A stretch of 64,000 nt of DNA from Agrobacterium larrymoorei (GCF_013322225.1 NZ_JAAMFB010000016.1:186001-250000), one strand, 5' to 3'. Counted from the first letter of the stretch, positions 53,660-63,853 are shown. The notes: generated by a model from the letters alone, not told the origin. A program made the numbers and translations.

Positions 53660-54769
53660 ATGACTTTTGCAAATACGTTAAAACAGGAGCGGATGCTGTT
53701 GCTCGCCGTTCCGGCAGCAATCGCGGCCTATCTCGGTGAACATACGATGCCGGGTCTCGGCAAGTCGCTCGCATTTCTTGTATCGGCGGCATTGGTCGCG
53801 GTCATCGTTGCGGTGTCCATGCGCGTTGCACACCACGCCGAAATATTGGCTTCGAAAGTGGGCGATCCCTACGGCACCATGATCCTCACGCTGTCTGCGG
53901 TCGCCGTGGAGGTCCTGATCCTTGCGATCATTATGAGCGAATCCACCTCCCCTACCCTCGTTCGGGACACGATCTATTCGGCGGTGATGATCGACATCAA
54001 CGGCATACTCGGCATCGCCGCACTTCTCGGTGGCCTTCGTCACGGAGAACAGCCCTATAATGACGATTCCGCACGCACCTACGGCGTCATGATTTTAACC
54101 GCCATGGGCATCTCGATGATCGTGCCGGAGTTCATTCCTGAAGCGAAATGGCATTATTACTCGATGTTCACCATCGGCGCCATGATCTCGCTCTACGCCC
54201 TGTTTCTCAAGATGCAGGTCGGGCCACACAGCTATTTCTTCAGTTACAGCTATCCTCGTGCCGAGCGCAAAAAGGCGGCCTCGGAAGGACATGGGCAGCA
54301 TGACGATGAAGACGGCCCAGCCTCGCGCTCCATCACCGTCATCCTTATCGGGGTGGTATTGATCGGTATATTGGCGGAATTCATGTCGGCTTTCCTCAAT
54401 CATGGGCTGGAAGGAAGCGGCGCGCCTGCTGCACTGATGGCCGTCGTCGTTGCAACAATCTCCGCTGCACCTGAAATCATGACCGCCATGCGCTCGGCTT
54501 TGAGAAACCGCATGCAATCGGTGGTCAACATCGCCATGGGCGCTTCGCTCTCAACCGTCATTCTGACGGTGCCAGTCATGGAAGCGATCGCCCTCTACAC
54601 CGGCCAGCCCTTCATCATGGCGATGACGCCCGTGCAAACGATCATGGTCTTCATCACCCTTATAGTCGCTGCCATCAACCTCAATGATGGTGAGACAAAT
54701 GCCATCGAAGGGATGACGCATTTCATTTTGTTTGCAACATTCCTGATGCTGCTGTTTCTGGGACTATAA
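53660..54769 (+). CDS. chaA: Ca2+/cation:proton antiporter, ChaA-like
   Basis: 369 residues from the ATG at 53660 (GGAAGGGG upstream), close to the length of E. coli ChaA; the frame is open 54 codons further but the extension is not like the family. Eleven or so membrane segments are seen. The two CaCA-family alpha repeats are visible as VGDPYGTMILTLSAVAVEVLILAIIM (split) and VVVATISAAPEIMTAMRSALRNRMQSVVNIAMGASLSTVILTVP (in parts), each with an acidic residue in the ion path. A histidine/acidic loop (GHGQHDDEDGP) lies between the halves. It exports Ca2+, Na+ or K+ in exchange for protons. Confidence 0.9.
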   Translation: MTFANTLKQERMLLLAVPAAIAAYLGEHTMPGLGKSLAFLVSAALVAVIVAVSMRVAHHAEILASKVGDPYGTMILTLSAVAVEVLILAIIMSESTSPTLVRDTIYSAVMIDINGILGIAALLGGLRHGEQPYNDDSARTYGVMILTAMGISMIVPEFIPEAKWHYYSMFTIGAMISLYALFLKMQVGPHSYFFSYSYPRAERKKAASEGHGQHDDEDGPASRSITVILIGVVLIGILAEFMSAFLNHGLEGSGAPAALMAVVVATISAAPEIMTAMRSALRNRMQSVVNIAMGASLSTVILTVPVMEAIALYTGQPFIMAMTPVQTIMVFITLIVAAINLNDGETNAIEGMTHFILFATFLMLLFLGL

Positions 54770-54771
54770 AA

Positions 54772-54799
54772 TAAAAAAGCCCGGCATCTCTGCCGGGCT
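54772..54799 (-). terminator. aatA terminator
   Basis: agcccggca / tgccgggct (54778-54786 with 54791-54799) with a 4-base loop; on the minus strand it is followed by TTTTTTATTTTAT. It lies 20 bases after the aatA stop and also separates it from convergent chaA. Confidence 0.88.
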
Positions 54800-54819
54800 C
54801 AATGTCTCAAATCAATTGC

Positions 54820-56034
<1,215 letters not shown>

Positions 56035-56230
56035 TTATAAGATTGACACCAGCAGAAGCTTGCGAAAGGCCACCTTCTGCGGCAAGTGGTATGTCGAAAG
56101 ACGGCGTTTCTTTCAAGGCCACTAAACCTAAAATATTGCATGCAGGTATAATTTAAACATTGCTTAACTGACGGGTAACGCTTTGCATGTAAACATCTCT
56201 GGATTGAGATGATTTGCTGGATTTTTAGCA

Positions 56231-57151
56231 GTGGCAGCCAAAAGCATTTTCTCAAATCTAATCCGCGAAGCAGACGGTTCCTGGTCGACCGCTTACGCCC
56301 CGTTCATCCTGAAATCGGCCCTCCAGCCGATTTTTCGCCGTTTGACTGACGGGCGTTTCGATATAGATTCCTTCGAAGGTCTGGTTCGCCCGTATCAGGG
56401 CTCGCAACTGCTTTCACCGGGCCAGTTCTTCGCTCAGGTCCATCCTGACGATATCGAAGCCATCGACAGTATTCTTCGTACCATACATATACTCAATACG
56501 GGTGCGCTTGAGCGCAGCCGCGCGCGGATCTTCGTAAACTTCCATCCCGGCCTCTTTCGTACACCGGACAAGATGCGTCAGGAAGTGGAGCGCATGCGGC
56601 TTTCGGCGCACGAGGCAGGCATGTCTCCTGATCGGATCGTCTGTGAGATTTCCGAGAAAAGCGCCGCCGACACGCGTCTGGTCGCAGATTTCGCGGAGCA
56701 CATGCGCGCCATGGGTTTTCGCGTCGCTATCGATGATTATGGTGCGGGCGATTCCGATATAGAACGCGTGAAGCTCATCAAGCCGGATTACGTCAAGTTC
56801 GAAGCCGCCTGGGTGCGCGAATTTTTGCGCAATTCAGCGGGTGCCGCGTTGCTTCGCGTCATCGTCGGTCAGTTCATGGATGAGGGCATAGAGCCCGTCT
56901 TCGAAGCACTGGAAGAAGAACGGGAAGTTGAGCTGTGCAGCGAACTCGGCGTCAGCCTCATGCAGGGCTATGCGCTGGCGAGGCCGGAACTCGCACCAAC
57001 CACCTTCAACCAGCGTTTCCCGGAGCTTCTGGGAGGCAACCGCCTCTCCTACTCCGCAAAGCGGGACGATGCGCCGCAACAGCCGTCCAATCCGGGTTTT
57101 GAAGTAAAGGCCACAAAACCCGTCAGAACCTTCGGAAAACGTGGGATTTAA
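56231..57151 (+). CDS. EAL-domain protein with divergent active site
   Basis: 306 residues from a GTG at 56231. The EAL fold runs from about residue 25 to 265. The signature is FEGLVRP instead of E-A-L-x-R; then NFHP, EISE, and DDYGAG carry likely metal ligands, but the lysine motif reads DYVKFEAAW instead of KID and the EGVE region reads EPVFEALEEE. QGYALARP closes the domain. Several catalytic positions are conserved while others differ, so it may be a weak c-di-GMP phosphodiesterase, a c-di-GMP sensor or a non-catalytic scaffold. The C-terminal 40 residues are basic and probably disordered. No GGDEF domain is fused. Confidence 0.8.
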   Translation: MAAKSIFSNLIREADGSWSTAYAPFILKSALQPIFRRLTDGRFDIDSFEGLVRPYQGSQLLSPGQFFAQVHPDDIEAIDSILRTIHILNTGALERSRARIFVNFHPGLFRTPDKMRQEVERMRLSAHEAGMSPDRIVCEISEKSAADTRLVADFAEHMRAMGFRVAIDDYGAGDSDIERVKLIKPDYVKFEAAWVREFLRNSAGAALLRVIVGQFMDEGIEPVFEALEEEREVELCSELGVSLMQGYALARPELAPTTFNQRFPELLGGNRLSYSAKRDDAPQQPSNPGFEVKATKPVRTFGKRGI

Positions 57152-57288
57152 AAGCTCTTTCCCCTTCGTTAACCCTTGCCTTGATATCGCCACGATAAAT
57201 ACGCCGGACTGTCCGAATTCCGTCTCCAAGAGGTCCACTTCGAAGGCTCTTTTCGTACACGCGGCAAGAGCAATAAAGGGACGCGGAA

Positions 57289-57600
57289 ATGTTTGTGAAC
57301 GACCGGAACTCCGCAGACAAACTGAGAGCGAAAAGATCCCTGCTGTCGCTCTGGGTCGCGCTGACCGCTTTGATCGGCACAATTACTATTGTGGCAGGAA
57401 TGGTAACGCCATCCTTGGCCGCGCAAGCGGTTGATCCCATCACCACCTCCGCCATTGCCGCAGCACCGATCTCGCAAGCTTCCGACCGAATATTCGTCAT
57501 TGCGCTTGTTACCGCCGGCTTCTTCACCATGGCCGCTGGCGGCGTTCTGCTGACGCTCAGCAGCATCCGCGACAGCGCTCCCCGCAAGCTTCGCCATTAA
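57289..57600 (+). CDS. Small hypothetical double-membrane-spanning protein
   Basis: 103 residues with AAAGGG eight bases before the ATG. Two membrane segments (about 18-40 and 67-88) flank an Ala/Thr/Ser-rich loop (AAQAVDPITTSAIAAAPISQ) that probably lies in the periplasm; both tails are basic and should be cytoplasmic. I do not recognise a family. It sits between the EAL and DMT genes on the same strand but with separate spacing, so operon membership is uncertain. Confidence 0.55.
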   Translation: MFVNDRNSADKLRAKRSLLSLWVALTALIGTITIVAGMVTPSLAAQAVDPITTSAIAAAPISQASDRIFVIALVTAGFFTMAAGGVLLTLSSIRDSAPRKLRH

Positions 57601-57758
57601 AGAAATCCCAAGGGTTCCCTTAAAGCCTGAAAGGTTTTAAAGCAGACGCGAAAAGGCACTTCGCCTTATCTTATTTTCCTCTGCTTTTGATCGTTGCCCG
57701 AAATGCGGCCGCGACTTGATCGTTCTGGGCGGAGGACGATCTTTGAGTTGGTACAGTC

Positions 57759-58661
57759 ATGACGCGTATTCAGGCTAATCTTGTTCTTCTGCTCGCGGCC
57801 GCAATCTGGGGCGGCGGTTTCGTTGCCCAGTCCACGGCGATGGCGAGCATCGGGCCTTTCTGGTTTGTCGGGTTGCGCTTCGCCATTGCGGCGTTGGCGG
57901 TTCTGCCGTTCGCGATGATTGAAAGCCGCAAGCTTGGCAGTCGTCCATCCCTCAGCGAAATGCGGGCGTTCACACTTGTCGGCCTCGCGCTCTTCATGGG
58001 CGCCACCACGCAGCAGGTTGGACTTTTGACGACGACAGTCACGAATTCCAGCTTTCTGACTGCACTCTATGTCATTTTCGTACCAGTGATCGCGGTGCTG
58101 ATTTATCGCCGCCACCCGCACTGGGTCGTCTGGCCGGGCGCCTTCATGATGCTGACCGGCATCTTCTTGCTCTCCGGCGGCGAGTTTGCCGCACTCACGA
58201 CCGGAGATTATCTTAGTATAGTCTGCGCATTCTTCTGGGCGGTTCAGATTACGCTTGCAGGCCGCGCGGTCATGGCAAGCAACAGGCCGCTGGCACTGTC
58301 CTGCGTTCAGTTTTCCATATGCGCGGTGCTCAGCATGATGATCGGTGCAGCCATGGAGCCGATCGATTATCAGGCCGTCGCGTCATCCATGAAGGAAATC
58401 CTGTACGTCGGGCTCGTATCTTCTGGCTTGGCTTTCGTTCTGCAAGTGATAGGGCAGCGCTATACCACAGCGCCGCAGGCGGCGATCTTTCTGTCTTCGG
58501 AAGCCTTGTTTGGCGCCATGTTTGCGGCGATTTTCCTACAGGAAACCATTGGAACGGCAGGCTATGTCGGCTGCGGCATCATCTTTGTCGCAATTCTTCT
58601 GGTGGAACTGATCCCCGAGCTTACGAAAAAGCGTGGGGACAAAATAATAGCGGCCACCTGA
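57759..58661 (+). CDS. DMT-superfamily (EamA) transporter
   Basis: 300 residues with ten membrane segments in two EamA repeats: NLVLLLAAAIWGGGFVAQSTAM and FWFVGLRFAIAALAVLPF in the first, GDYLSIVCAFFWAVQITLAGRAV and QAAIFLSSEALFGAMFAAIFLQETI in the second. EamA transporters export metabolites such as amino acids or move small solutes; the substrate cannot be predicted from sequence. Confidence 0.9.
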   Translation: MTRIQANLVLLLAAAIWGGGFVAQSTAMASIGPFWFVGLRFAIAALAVLPFAMIESRKLGSRPSLSEMRAFTLVGLALFMGATTQQVGLLTTTVTNSSFLTALYVIFVPVIAVLIYRRHPHWVVWPGAFMMLTGIFLLSGGEFAALTTGDYLSIVCAFFWAVQITLAGRAVMASNRPLALSCVQFSICAVLSMMIGAAMEPIDYQAVASSMKEILYVGLVSSGLAFVLQVIGQRYTTAPQAAIFLSSEALFGAMFAAIFLQETIGTAGYVGCGIIFVAILLVELIPELTKKRGDKIIAAT

Positions 58662-59098
58662 AGACATTTTGGTGTTGCGCGTTTTAGAGAAAATTTACCG
58701 TTTCAGCGCGAAAATCACCATCGAAATTAATCGCTGACGATGTTTTCGTTTCGCAAGCAGCCCATGATGGGAAAAAATTCTGCAAGTGCCTTCGCTGCAC
58801 TTTTTACGCTAATCCGCTGATGCGATTAGTGTATAAAAACTTTTGCTTGCCAATTTCAAATAAACACAGCACTCTATTGCGGTTCGGGCAATTTGCGAGC
58901 ATGGGAAGACCTAAAATTGATGCACCGAAGACCATACTTCGGGCGGTGGGGACAATAAAACGTTGATCAGAACGTCAAGACTTCCACAGCGAAGGTCCAA
59001 TTTCTCAAAATTCAAGAACTGCCTGCCGTACGCCCTTACGGGCAAAACTGTAATGCTGCCTGGAGCTGAACACGGGCAGAGCGAAAAGGACCTGATGC
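58662..59098 (+). other. Long leader/intergenic region before the cold-shock gene (437 bases)
   Basis: No gene is seen. A hairpin ctaatc / gattag (about 58810-58830) overlaps the approach to a TATAAA (about 58834) that could be a -10, which would give a leader of over 250 bases. A second small stem acgtt / aacgt is near 58960-58975, and a short cgccctta-cgggc-type stem near 59030-59045. Long structured leaders are typical of cold-shock mRNAs, which refold at low temperature. Confidence 0.45.
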
Positions 59099-59314
59099 AT
59101 GGCCGAGACTGGCACCGTTAAATTCTTCAATACCGACAAAGGCTTCGGCTTCATCAAGCCAGACAATGGTGGCGCTGATATCTTTGTTCACATCTCTGCT
59201 GTACAGGCTTCCGGCCTGTCCGGTCTTTCAGAAAATCAGAAAGTGAGCTTCGACACGGAACCGGATCGTCGCGGCAAGGGCCCAAAGGCAGTCAATCTTC
59301 AGATTGCTGGCTGA
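59099..59314 (+). CDS. cspA: Cold-shock domain protein
   Basis: 71 residues, a single cold-shock OB-fold domain. The RNA-binding motifs are GTVKFFNTDKGFGFI (RNP1, KGFGFI) and DIFVHIS (RNP2, FVH). AAAGGA lies nine bases upstream of the ATG. Such proteins bind single-stranded RNA and melt structure or antiterminate. Rhizobial genomes carry several paralogues and cold inducibility varies, so the symbol is generic. A strong terminator follows. Confidence 0.95.
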   Translation: MAETGTVKFFNTDKGFGFIKPDNGGADIFVHISAVQASGLSGLSENQKVSFDTEPDRRGKGPKAVNLQIAG

Positions 59315-59340
59315 GCCACGACGACTTTCTCTTCTAGTTG

Positions 59341-59371
59341 AAGCCCGGCAGGAATGCCGGGTTTTTTTATG
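59341..59371 (+). terminator. Cold-shock gene terminator
   Basis: aagcccggca pairs with tgccgggttt (59341-59350 with 59355-59364; one G-T pair) with a 4-base loop, followed by a TTTT run to about 59368. Confidence 0.9.
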
Positions 59372-59454
59372 CGAAGCGTTCAGCCTTCAAGCATGTCCCG
59401 CAAACTGTGCAGCGGTTTTGCAATAGAGACAGTCGAAACTCAGAGCTTCCGCTT

Positions 59455-60144
59455 TCAAGCCTTGGCGCTGTTATCGAGACGAGGCTTTTCTGCTACATGT
59501 TCAATGCCCTGCAAGTAGGGGTTGGTGCGCCGCTCCTCGCCGATACGGCCGCCGGGACCATGACCGCAGATAAAGCCGACATCGTCACCCAAAGGCAAGA
59601 CCTTATCGCGGATCGAAGCCAGCAACTGATCATGGTTACCACCGGGAAGGTCGGTTCGTCCAATGGAGCCGCTGAAGAGAACATCACCCAAATGCGCAAA
59701 GCCCTGCTCGCGATTATAATAGATGACGTGACCGGGTGCGTGGCCTGGGCAATGATAGACCTCGAAAACATGATCTCCGAACGATACGGTCTCGCCATCC
59801 GCAAGCCATCGATCCGGCAGAACGTTTTGCAGACCGGTTATGCCGTATTTCTCCGCCTGCGTTTCGATGCGCTCCAGCAAAGGGCGGTCGTCCTCGTGCG
59901 GGCCGGTAATCGGCAGTGAAAGTCTTTCCTTGAGTTCTTTCGCTCCGCCCGCATGGTCGAGATGCCCATGGGTCAGCCAGATTTCCTTCAGGGTGATGCC
60001 GTTTTCCGTTACGGTCTGGATGATGACATCCACATCACCGCCCGGATCAACGATCACGCCCTCTTTCGTAGCATCGTCAAAGAGGATTGTGCAGTTCTGC
60101 TGAAACGGCGTTACTGGAATGATGCCTGCCTGCAGCTTACCCAT
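59455..60144 (-). CDS. MBL-fold metallo-hydrolase (glyoxalase II-like)
   Basis: 229 residues. The metallo-beta-lactamase motif THGHLDHAGG (about residue 59) and further metal ligands in YHCPGHAPGHV, LGDVLFSGSIGRTDL and GHGPGG are in the typical spacing for hydroxyacylglutathione hydrolase-like enzymes with a binuclear Zn/Fe site. It is shorter at the C-terminus than true GloB (about 255) and belongs to the YcbL-like type-II group. Likely hydrolyses thioesters such as lactoylglutathione. Monocistronic. Confidence 0.88.
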   Translation of the reverse strand: MGKLQAGIIPVTPFQQNCTILFDDATKEGVIVDPGGDVDVIIQTVTENGITLKEIWLTHGHLDHAGGAKELKERLSLPITGPHEDDRPLLERIETQAEKYGITGLQNVLPDRWLADGETVSFGDHVFEVYHCPGHAPGHVIYYNREQGFAHLGDVLFSGSIGRTDLPGGNHDQLLASIRDKVLPLGDDVGFICGHGPGGRIGEERRTNPYLQGIEHVAEKPRLDNSAKA

Positions 60145-60323
60145 GATAACCTCTTCTCCTGCTGTAAAAACAGCGCTTCTATAGACCGGCCAGACTTATG
60201 GCACAATGAAAAGCGGGAGAAAAAATCATAACCCGCCACCTCATCCTCAATAAAATCATCATCGAATTCAAATAGATGATCAGACTTACTCTGCGTGAAT
60301 TTACTTTAGACTTCACGAAAATG

Positions 60324-60348
60324 GGAACGGACTGGCGAAATACGCGTT
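60324..60348 (+). promoter_or_regulatory. Candidate EcfG-type stress promoter of the SH3-domain gene
   Basis: GGAAC (60324-60328), 16 bases, CGTT (60345-60348) exactly matches the alphaproteobacterial general stress consensus. The start would be near 60355, with AAAGGAG and ATG (60379) immediately downstream, a tight and convincing arrangement. Confidence 0.65.
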
Positions 60349-60378
60349 CTTGCCCCAGTCTTTCAAAGGAGTGAGGCA

Positions 60379-60987
60379 ATGGACAAGAAGCTGAAACTTA
60401 TGATCGCTGGTGGCGCATTTGCGCTCATTGCCGGTTATGCCAACGCAGCCATGGTCGCGACTGCGGCATCTGACATTTCCGTGCGTTCCGGCCCGGGCCA
60501 AGATTACCCTGAAGTTGGTCTTGCCACCCGCGGCAGCGACGCCGTGCTGGACGGATGCCTTGACGGCAGCGCATGGTGCCGTATCGAAGTGAACGGCCTG
60601 CGCGGCTGGGCGAATGCCGACTATCTCAACGTCATGTATGAAGGCTCTCCCGTCATTCTCCGTGAACGCAGAGCCGACATCGACGTTCCGGTCGTGACCT
60701 ATGAAAAGACCTCAAGCGTCGAGACTGTCCAGGCAGAGCCCAACCCTGGCGATCCGAACCTCGGTCGCGTTGGCGAAGTGAACCCGCCGGAAAAGATCAT
60801 CACTTATATCGACCGCCATCCTGGTGAAGTCGTGCGGGTCGAAGGCGACGTCGTCGTCGGCGGTGAGATACCCGGCAGCGCGCAGCTGGTGACAATCCCG
60901 GATTACGAATACAGCTATGTAAACGTCAATGACCGTCGCGTATTGGTCGATCCATCGACCCGCCGGATCGTTTACGTTTATCAGTAA
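60379..60987 (+). CDS. Exported SH3-domain / DUF1236 protein
   Basis: 202 residues with a signal peptide (cleavage near NA-AMV, residue 23). A bacterial SH3 domain (ISVRSGPGQDYPEVGLATRGS, WCRIEVNGLRGWANADYL) occupies about 30-85, a linker rich in E and P follows, and a C-terminal DUF1236-like region (DYEYSYVNVNDRRVLVDPSTRRIVYVY in parts) ends the protein. SH3b domains bind peptidoglycan or peptides, so a periplasmic cell-wall-associated role is likely. The EcfG-type promoter 30 bases before the gene suggests general-stress induction. Strong AAAGGAG site. Confidence 0.88.
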   Translation: MDKKLKLMIAGGAFALIAGYANAAMVATAASDISVRSGPGQDYPEVGLATRGSDAVLDGCLDGSAWCRIEVNGLRGWANADYLNVMYEGSPVILRERRADIDVPVVTYEKTSSVETVQAEPNPGDPNLGRVGEVNPPEKIITYIDRHPGEVVRVEGDVVVGGEIPGSAQLVTIPDYEYSYVNVNDRRVLVDPSTRRIVYVYQ

Positions 60988-61014
60988 TAGCTCCTGCTTG
61001 GAGCTGGTCTCTAA

Positions 61015-61043
61015 AGAGCGCGGCTTCCGTCCGCGCTCTTTTT
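61015..61043 (+). terminator. SH3-domain gene terminator
   Basis: agagcgcgg / ccgcgctct (61015-61023 with 61031-61039) with a 7-base loop, followed by TTTTTG. Confidence 0.9.
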
Positions 61044-61201
61044 GTATTTGGTGGATGGCCTTTACACATTAGCGTTGATGTTAAATCTGCGGCATATTAT
61101 CGAACGCAACAGAAAATGATCGCGCATCCTTCGGGCTGGACACCATTTCGGCTAATCTCATGATAATGGTGCTGCTGCCCGATAAAAACGAAGGAACGAC
61201 A

Positions 61202-61699
61202 GTGCCTGCCCAATCGCTGAAAAAGGCTGCCGTGAAACAGACACCGGCGCTGCCCCATGTCGATGATGCAAAAATCGACTTCGATACGATTGAGGCATTC
61301 TTCTTTGCGTATCGGGACTTCGTTTCAGACCCGGATGCCATACTCGAAAAGCTGGACTACGGGCGCGCCCACCACCGCGTCGTCTACTTCGTTTGCCGCA
61401 ACCCCGGCATGACTGTGGCCGATCTGCTGGATACATTGCAAATTACCAAGCAGAGCCTCGCGCGCGTGCTGAAGCAATTGATCGATGATGGCTATATTCG
61501 CCAGATGGCAGGTCCCGAAGACCGTCGCCAGCGCCGCCTTTACCCAACCCTGACCGGTCGCGAACTTGCTCTTGCGCTCAGCGACCCTCAGTCGCGCCGT
61601 GTCGGACGGGCTCTCGAAGGCATGTCGGCGGATGCGCGGGCCTGCGTTCTGGAATTTCTGGCACGGATGCGTGACACCGAAACTGCGGGAGCAGAATAG
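61202..61699 (+). CDS. MarR-family regulator (PetP-like)
   Basis: 165 residues from a GTG at 61202, which has GAAGGA at ideal spacing; an ATG 14 codons upstream has no such site. The winged helix (VVYFVCRNPGMTVADLLDTLQITKQSLARVLKQLIDDGYIRQMAGPEDRRQRRLYPT in parts) is central and well conserved. Its stop (TAG) is followed directly by the ATG of the response-regulator gene, giving a MarR / OmpR-type regulator / histidine kinase operon. A MarR-like gene before a response regulator is the order of petP-petR in Rhodobacter. Confidence 0.88.
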   Translation: MPAQSLKKAAVKQTPALPHVDDAKIDFDTIEAFFFAYRDFVSDPDAILEKLDYGRAHHRVVYFVCRNPGMTVADLLDTLQITKQSLARVLKQLIDDGYIRQMAGPEDRRQRRLYPTLTGRELALALSDPQSRRVGRALEGMSADARACVLEFLARMRDTETAGAE

Positions 61700-62413
61700 A
61701 TGCCGACTACCCCCATCAAGCAGCCCCTCGCGGAAGACGATGCCCCTCACCTTTTGATCGTGGATGACGATGCGCGTATTCGCGAGCTTCTCCAGCGATT
61801 TCTTGGCGACAAGGGCTACCGCATAACTGCCGCTGCCGATGCGGCGGAAGCCAGGCGCAAGATGCAAGGCATCCGCTTCGATCTTTTGATCCTTGATGTC
61901 ATGATGCCAGGCGAAAACGGCCTTTCCCTCACCCGGTCCCTCAACGAGGAGAAGTCCGTTCCGGTTATCCTTTTGACCGCTCGCTCGGAAGCCGATGCAC
62001 GCATTTCGGGGCTGGAGGCAGGCGCTGACGATTATCTGGCCAAGCCTTTCGACCCGCGAGAACTGGTTCTGCGCATCAACAATATCCTGAGGCGCAACGC
62101 CTCGCCGGATACGCCAAAGATCGAGCAGATCATTTTCGGACCCTACAACTTCTCTCTTCCGAAGAAGGAATTGCGGCGCGGTGCCGAAGTCATCCGGCTA
62201 ACGGATCGCGAGCAGGACATCATGCTCCTTTTCGCCATCAGAGCTGGCGATACGATCCCCCGACACGAACTGGTGGATGCCGATGCCGACGTGGGCGAGC
62301 GCACCATCGACGTACAGATCAACCGGCTGCGTCGCAAGATCGAGGACGACCCGGCAAATCCGGTTTACTTGCAGACGGTGCGCGGCATCGGCTACCGTCT
62401 GAGCGTTGATTGA
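61700..62413 (+). CDS. OmpR/PhoB-family response regulator (PetR-like)
   Basis: 237 residues. The receiver domain has the acidic pocket (LLIVDDDARIRELL), the phospho-acceptor aspartate in LLILDVMMPGENG (about residue 67), TAR and KPF. The C-terminal winged helix (LTDREQDIMLLFAIRAGDTIPRHEL, TIDVQINRLRRKIEDDP, VRGIGYRL) is the OmpR type. It starts immediately after the MarR gene's stop and 42 bases before the kinase gene, so it forms a three-gene operon. Targets are unknown. Confidence 0.93.
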   Translation: MPTTPIKQPLAEDDAPHLLIVDDDARIRELLQRFLGDKGYRITAAADAAEARRKMQGIRFDLLILDVMMPGENGLSLTRSLNEEKSVPVILLTARSEADARISGLEAGADDYLAKPFDPRELVLRINNILRRNASPDTPKIEQIIFGPYNFSLPKKELRRGAEVIRLTDREQDIMLLFAIRAGDTIPRHELVDADADVGERTIDVQINRLRRKIEDDPANPVYLQTVRGIGYRLSVD

Positions 62414-62455
62414 CGACAGGCGCGGCTGAATGGGCTGACGCGGGATAGGCGACGA

Positions 62456-63835
62456 ATGGCAAGCCTCGATTTTCTAGCAACAGTTCGCAGCAGCGCACCC
62501 GCAAGGGGATGGCGTTTTTTTGTGAGATGGCTTCGGCACTGGCTACCGACAGGTCTTTATACCCGTTCGCTGCTCATCATCATCTTGCCGATGGTGCTGT
62601 TGCAGGCCGTGGTCGCAGCCGTTTTCATGGAGAGGCACTGGCAGTTGGTTACGGAACGGCTATCCGCAGCAGTGACACGCGACATAGCAGCCATCATCGA
62701 GCTTATCGAGACCGACCCTGAAGAGGATGATTACCAACGCGTCATCGAGATTGCGCGACAACGGCTGGAACTTAGCGTCTACATCGAGCCGAAAGCCGAC
62801 CTCCCCGCCCCTCGTCCGGAGCCGCTGTTTTCAATCCTCGATACCATTCTTGCAGACCAGATCAGGACCCAGATCGGCAGGCCTTTCTGGCTTGATACCT
62901 ATGGGAACGGCTCTCTGGTTGAAATCCGCATTCAGCTCGAAAACAAGACGCTCCGCGTCTTCACCCGCCGCAGCCAGGCCTATGCTTCCAACACCCACAT
63001 CTTTCTGGTCTGGATGGTGGGTGCCTCTCTGGTGCTGCTCGGCATTTCCATTCTGTTTCTGCGAGGGCAGATCCGCCCTATTCTGGCTCTGGCCAAGGCT
63101 GCCGAGAGTTTCGGCCGCGGTCAAAAGATCATGGCCTATTCGCCCAGAGGGGCGGATGAAGTAAGACGCGCTGGCCTCGCCTTTATCCTGATGCGGGAGC
63201 GTATCGAGCGACAGATGGAGCAACGCACCGCCATGCTGAACGGCGTCAGCCACGACCTGCGCACCATCCTCACCCGCTTCAAGCTGCAACTGGCATTGGC
63301 AGGCGACAACCCCGAACTCGAAGGGTTGGACAAGGATGTCGACGATATGCAGTCCATGCTTGAGGCCTATCTGGCTTTTGCGCGTGACGATGCGGAAGAA
63401 GATGTCGGCAATCTTGAGCTTCAACCCCTCATGGACAAGATCCATGCCGATTTCCTGATGTTCGGCAAGACAATGCGGTATCAGTTGAACGGGGTGGAGG
63501 AATTGACCGTTCGCCCCAACGCCTTTTCCCGTGTGATTGGAAACCTCGCCGCAAATGCCCAGCGTTACGCGAGCACGCTGGAAATCGAGCTTCGCCGCGC
63601 ACCCAAATCCATCACTCTCATCTTCGACGATGACGGACCCGGCATTCCACCGGACTCTAGAGAGGATGTGTTCAAGCCATTCTTCCGGCTGGATGAAGCC
63701 CGCAACCTCAACGCTTCCGGCACCGGCCTTGGCCTATCCATCGTACGCGATATTGCCCGAAGCCATGGCGGGGATGCGACTTTGGACGAAAGCCCACTGG
63801 GTGGTCTGCGCGTGATCGTTAAAATCCCGGCTTGA
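62456..63835 (+). CDS. EnvZ-type membrane sensor histidine kinase
   Basis: 459 residues. Two membrane segments (about 40-62 and 180-203) enclose a periplasmic domain of about 120 residues (acidic, ETDPEEDDYQRVIEIARQRLEL). HAMP (RPILALAKAAESFGRGQ), the dimerisation/phosphotransfer motif NGVSHDLRTILTRFKLQLAL with the phospho-acceptor His near residue 266, and the ATPase motifs (NLAANAQRY, DDDGPGIP, FFRLDEARN, GTGLGLSIVRDI) follow in order. Most EnvZ-like kinases have SHDLRTPL; here proline is replaced by isoleucine. That residue often influences phosphatase activity. Partner is the adjacent response regulator. Confidence 0.93.
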   Translation: MASLDFLATVRSSAPARGWRFFVRWLRHWLPTGLYTRSLLIIILPMVLLQAVVAAVFMERHWQLVTERLSAAVTRDIAAIIELIETDPEEDDYQRVIEIARQRLELSVYIEPKADLPAPRPEPLFSILDTILADQIRTQIGRPFWLDTYGNGSLVEIRIQLENKTLRVFTRRSQAYASNTHIFLVWMVGASLVLLGISILFLRGQIRPILALAKAAESFGRGQKIMAYSPRGADEVRRAGLAFILMRERIERQMEQRTAMLNGVSHDLRTILTRFKLQLALAGDNPELEGLDKDVDDMQSMLEAYLAFARDDAEEDVGNLELQPLMDKIHADFLMFGKTMRYQLNGVEELTVRPNAFSRVIGNLAANAQRYASTLEIELRRAPKSITLIFDDDGPGIPPDSREDVFKPFFRLDEARNLNASGTGLGLSIVRDIARSHGGDATLDESPLGGLRVIVKIPA

Positions 63836-63853
63836 TCCGGCAACTTGTGCCGC

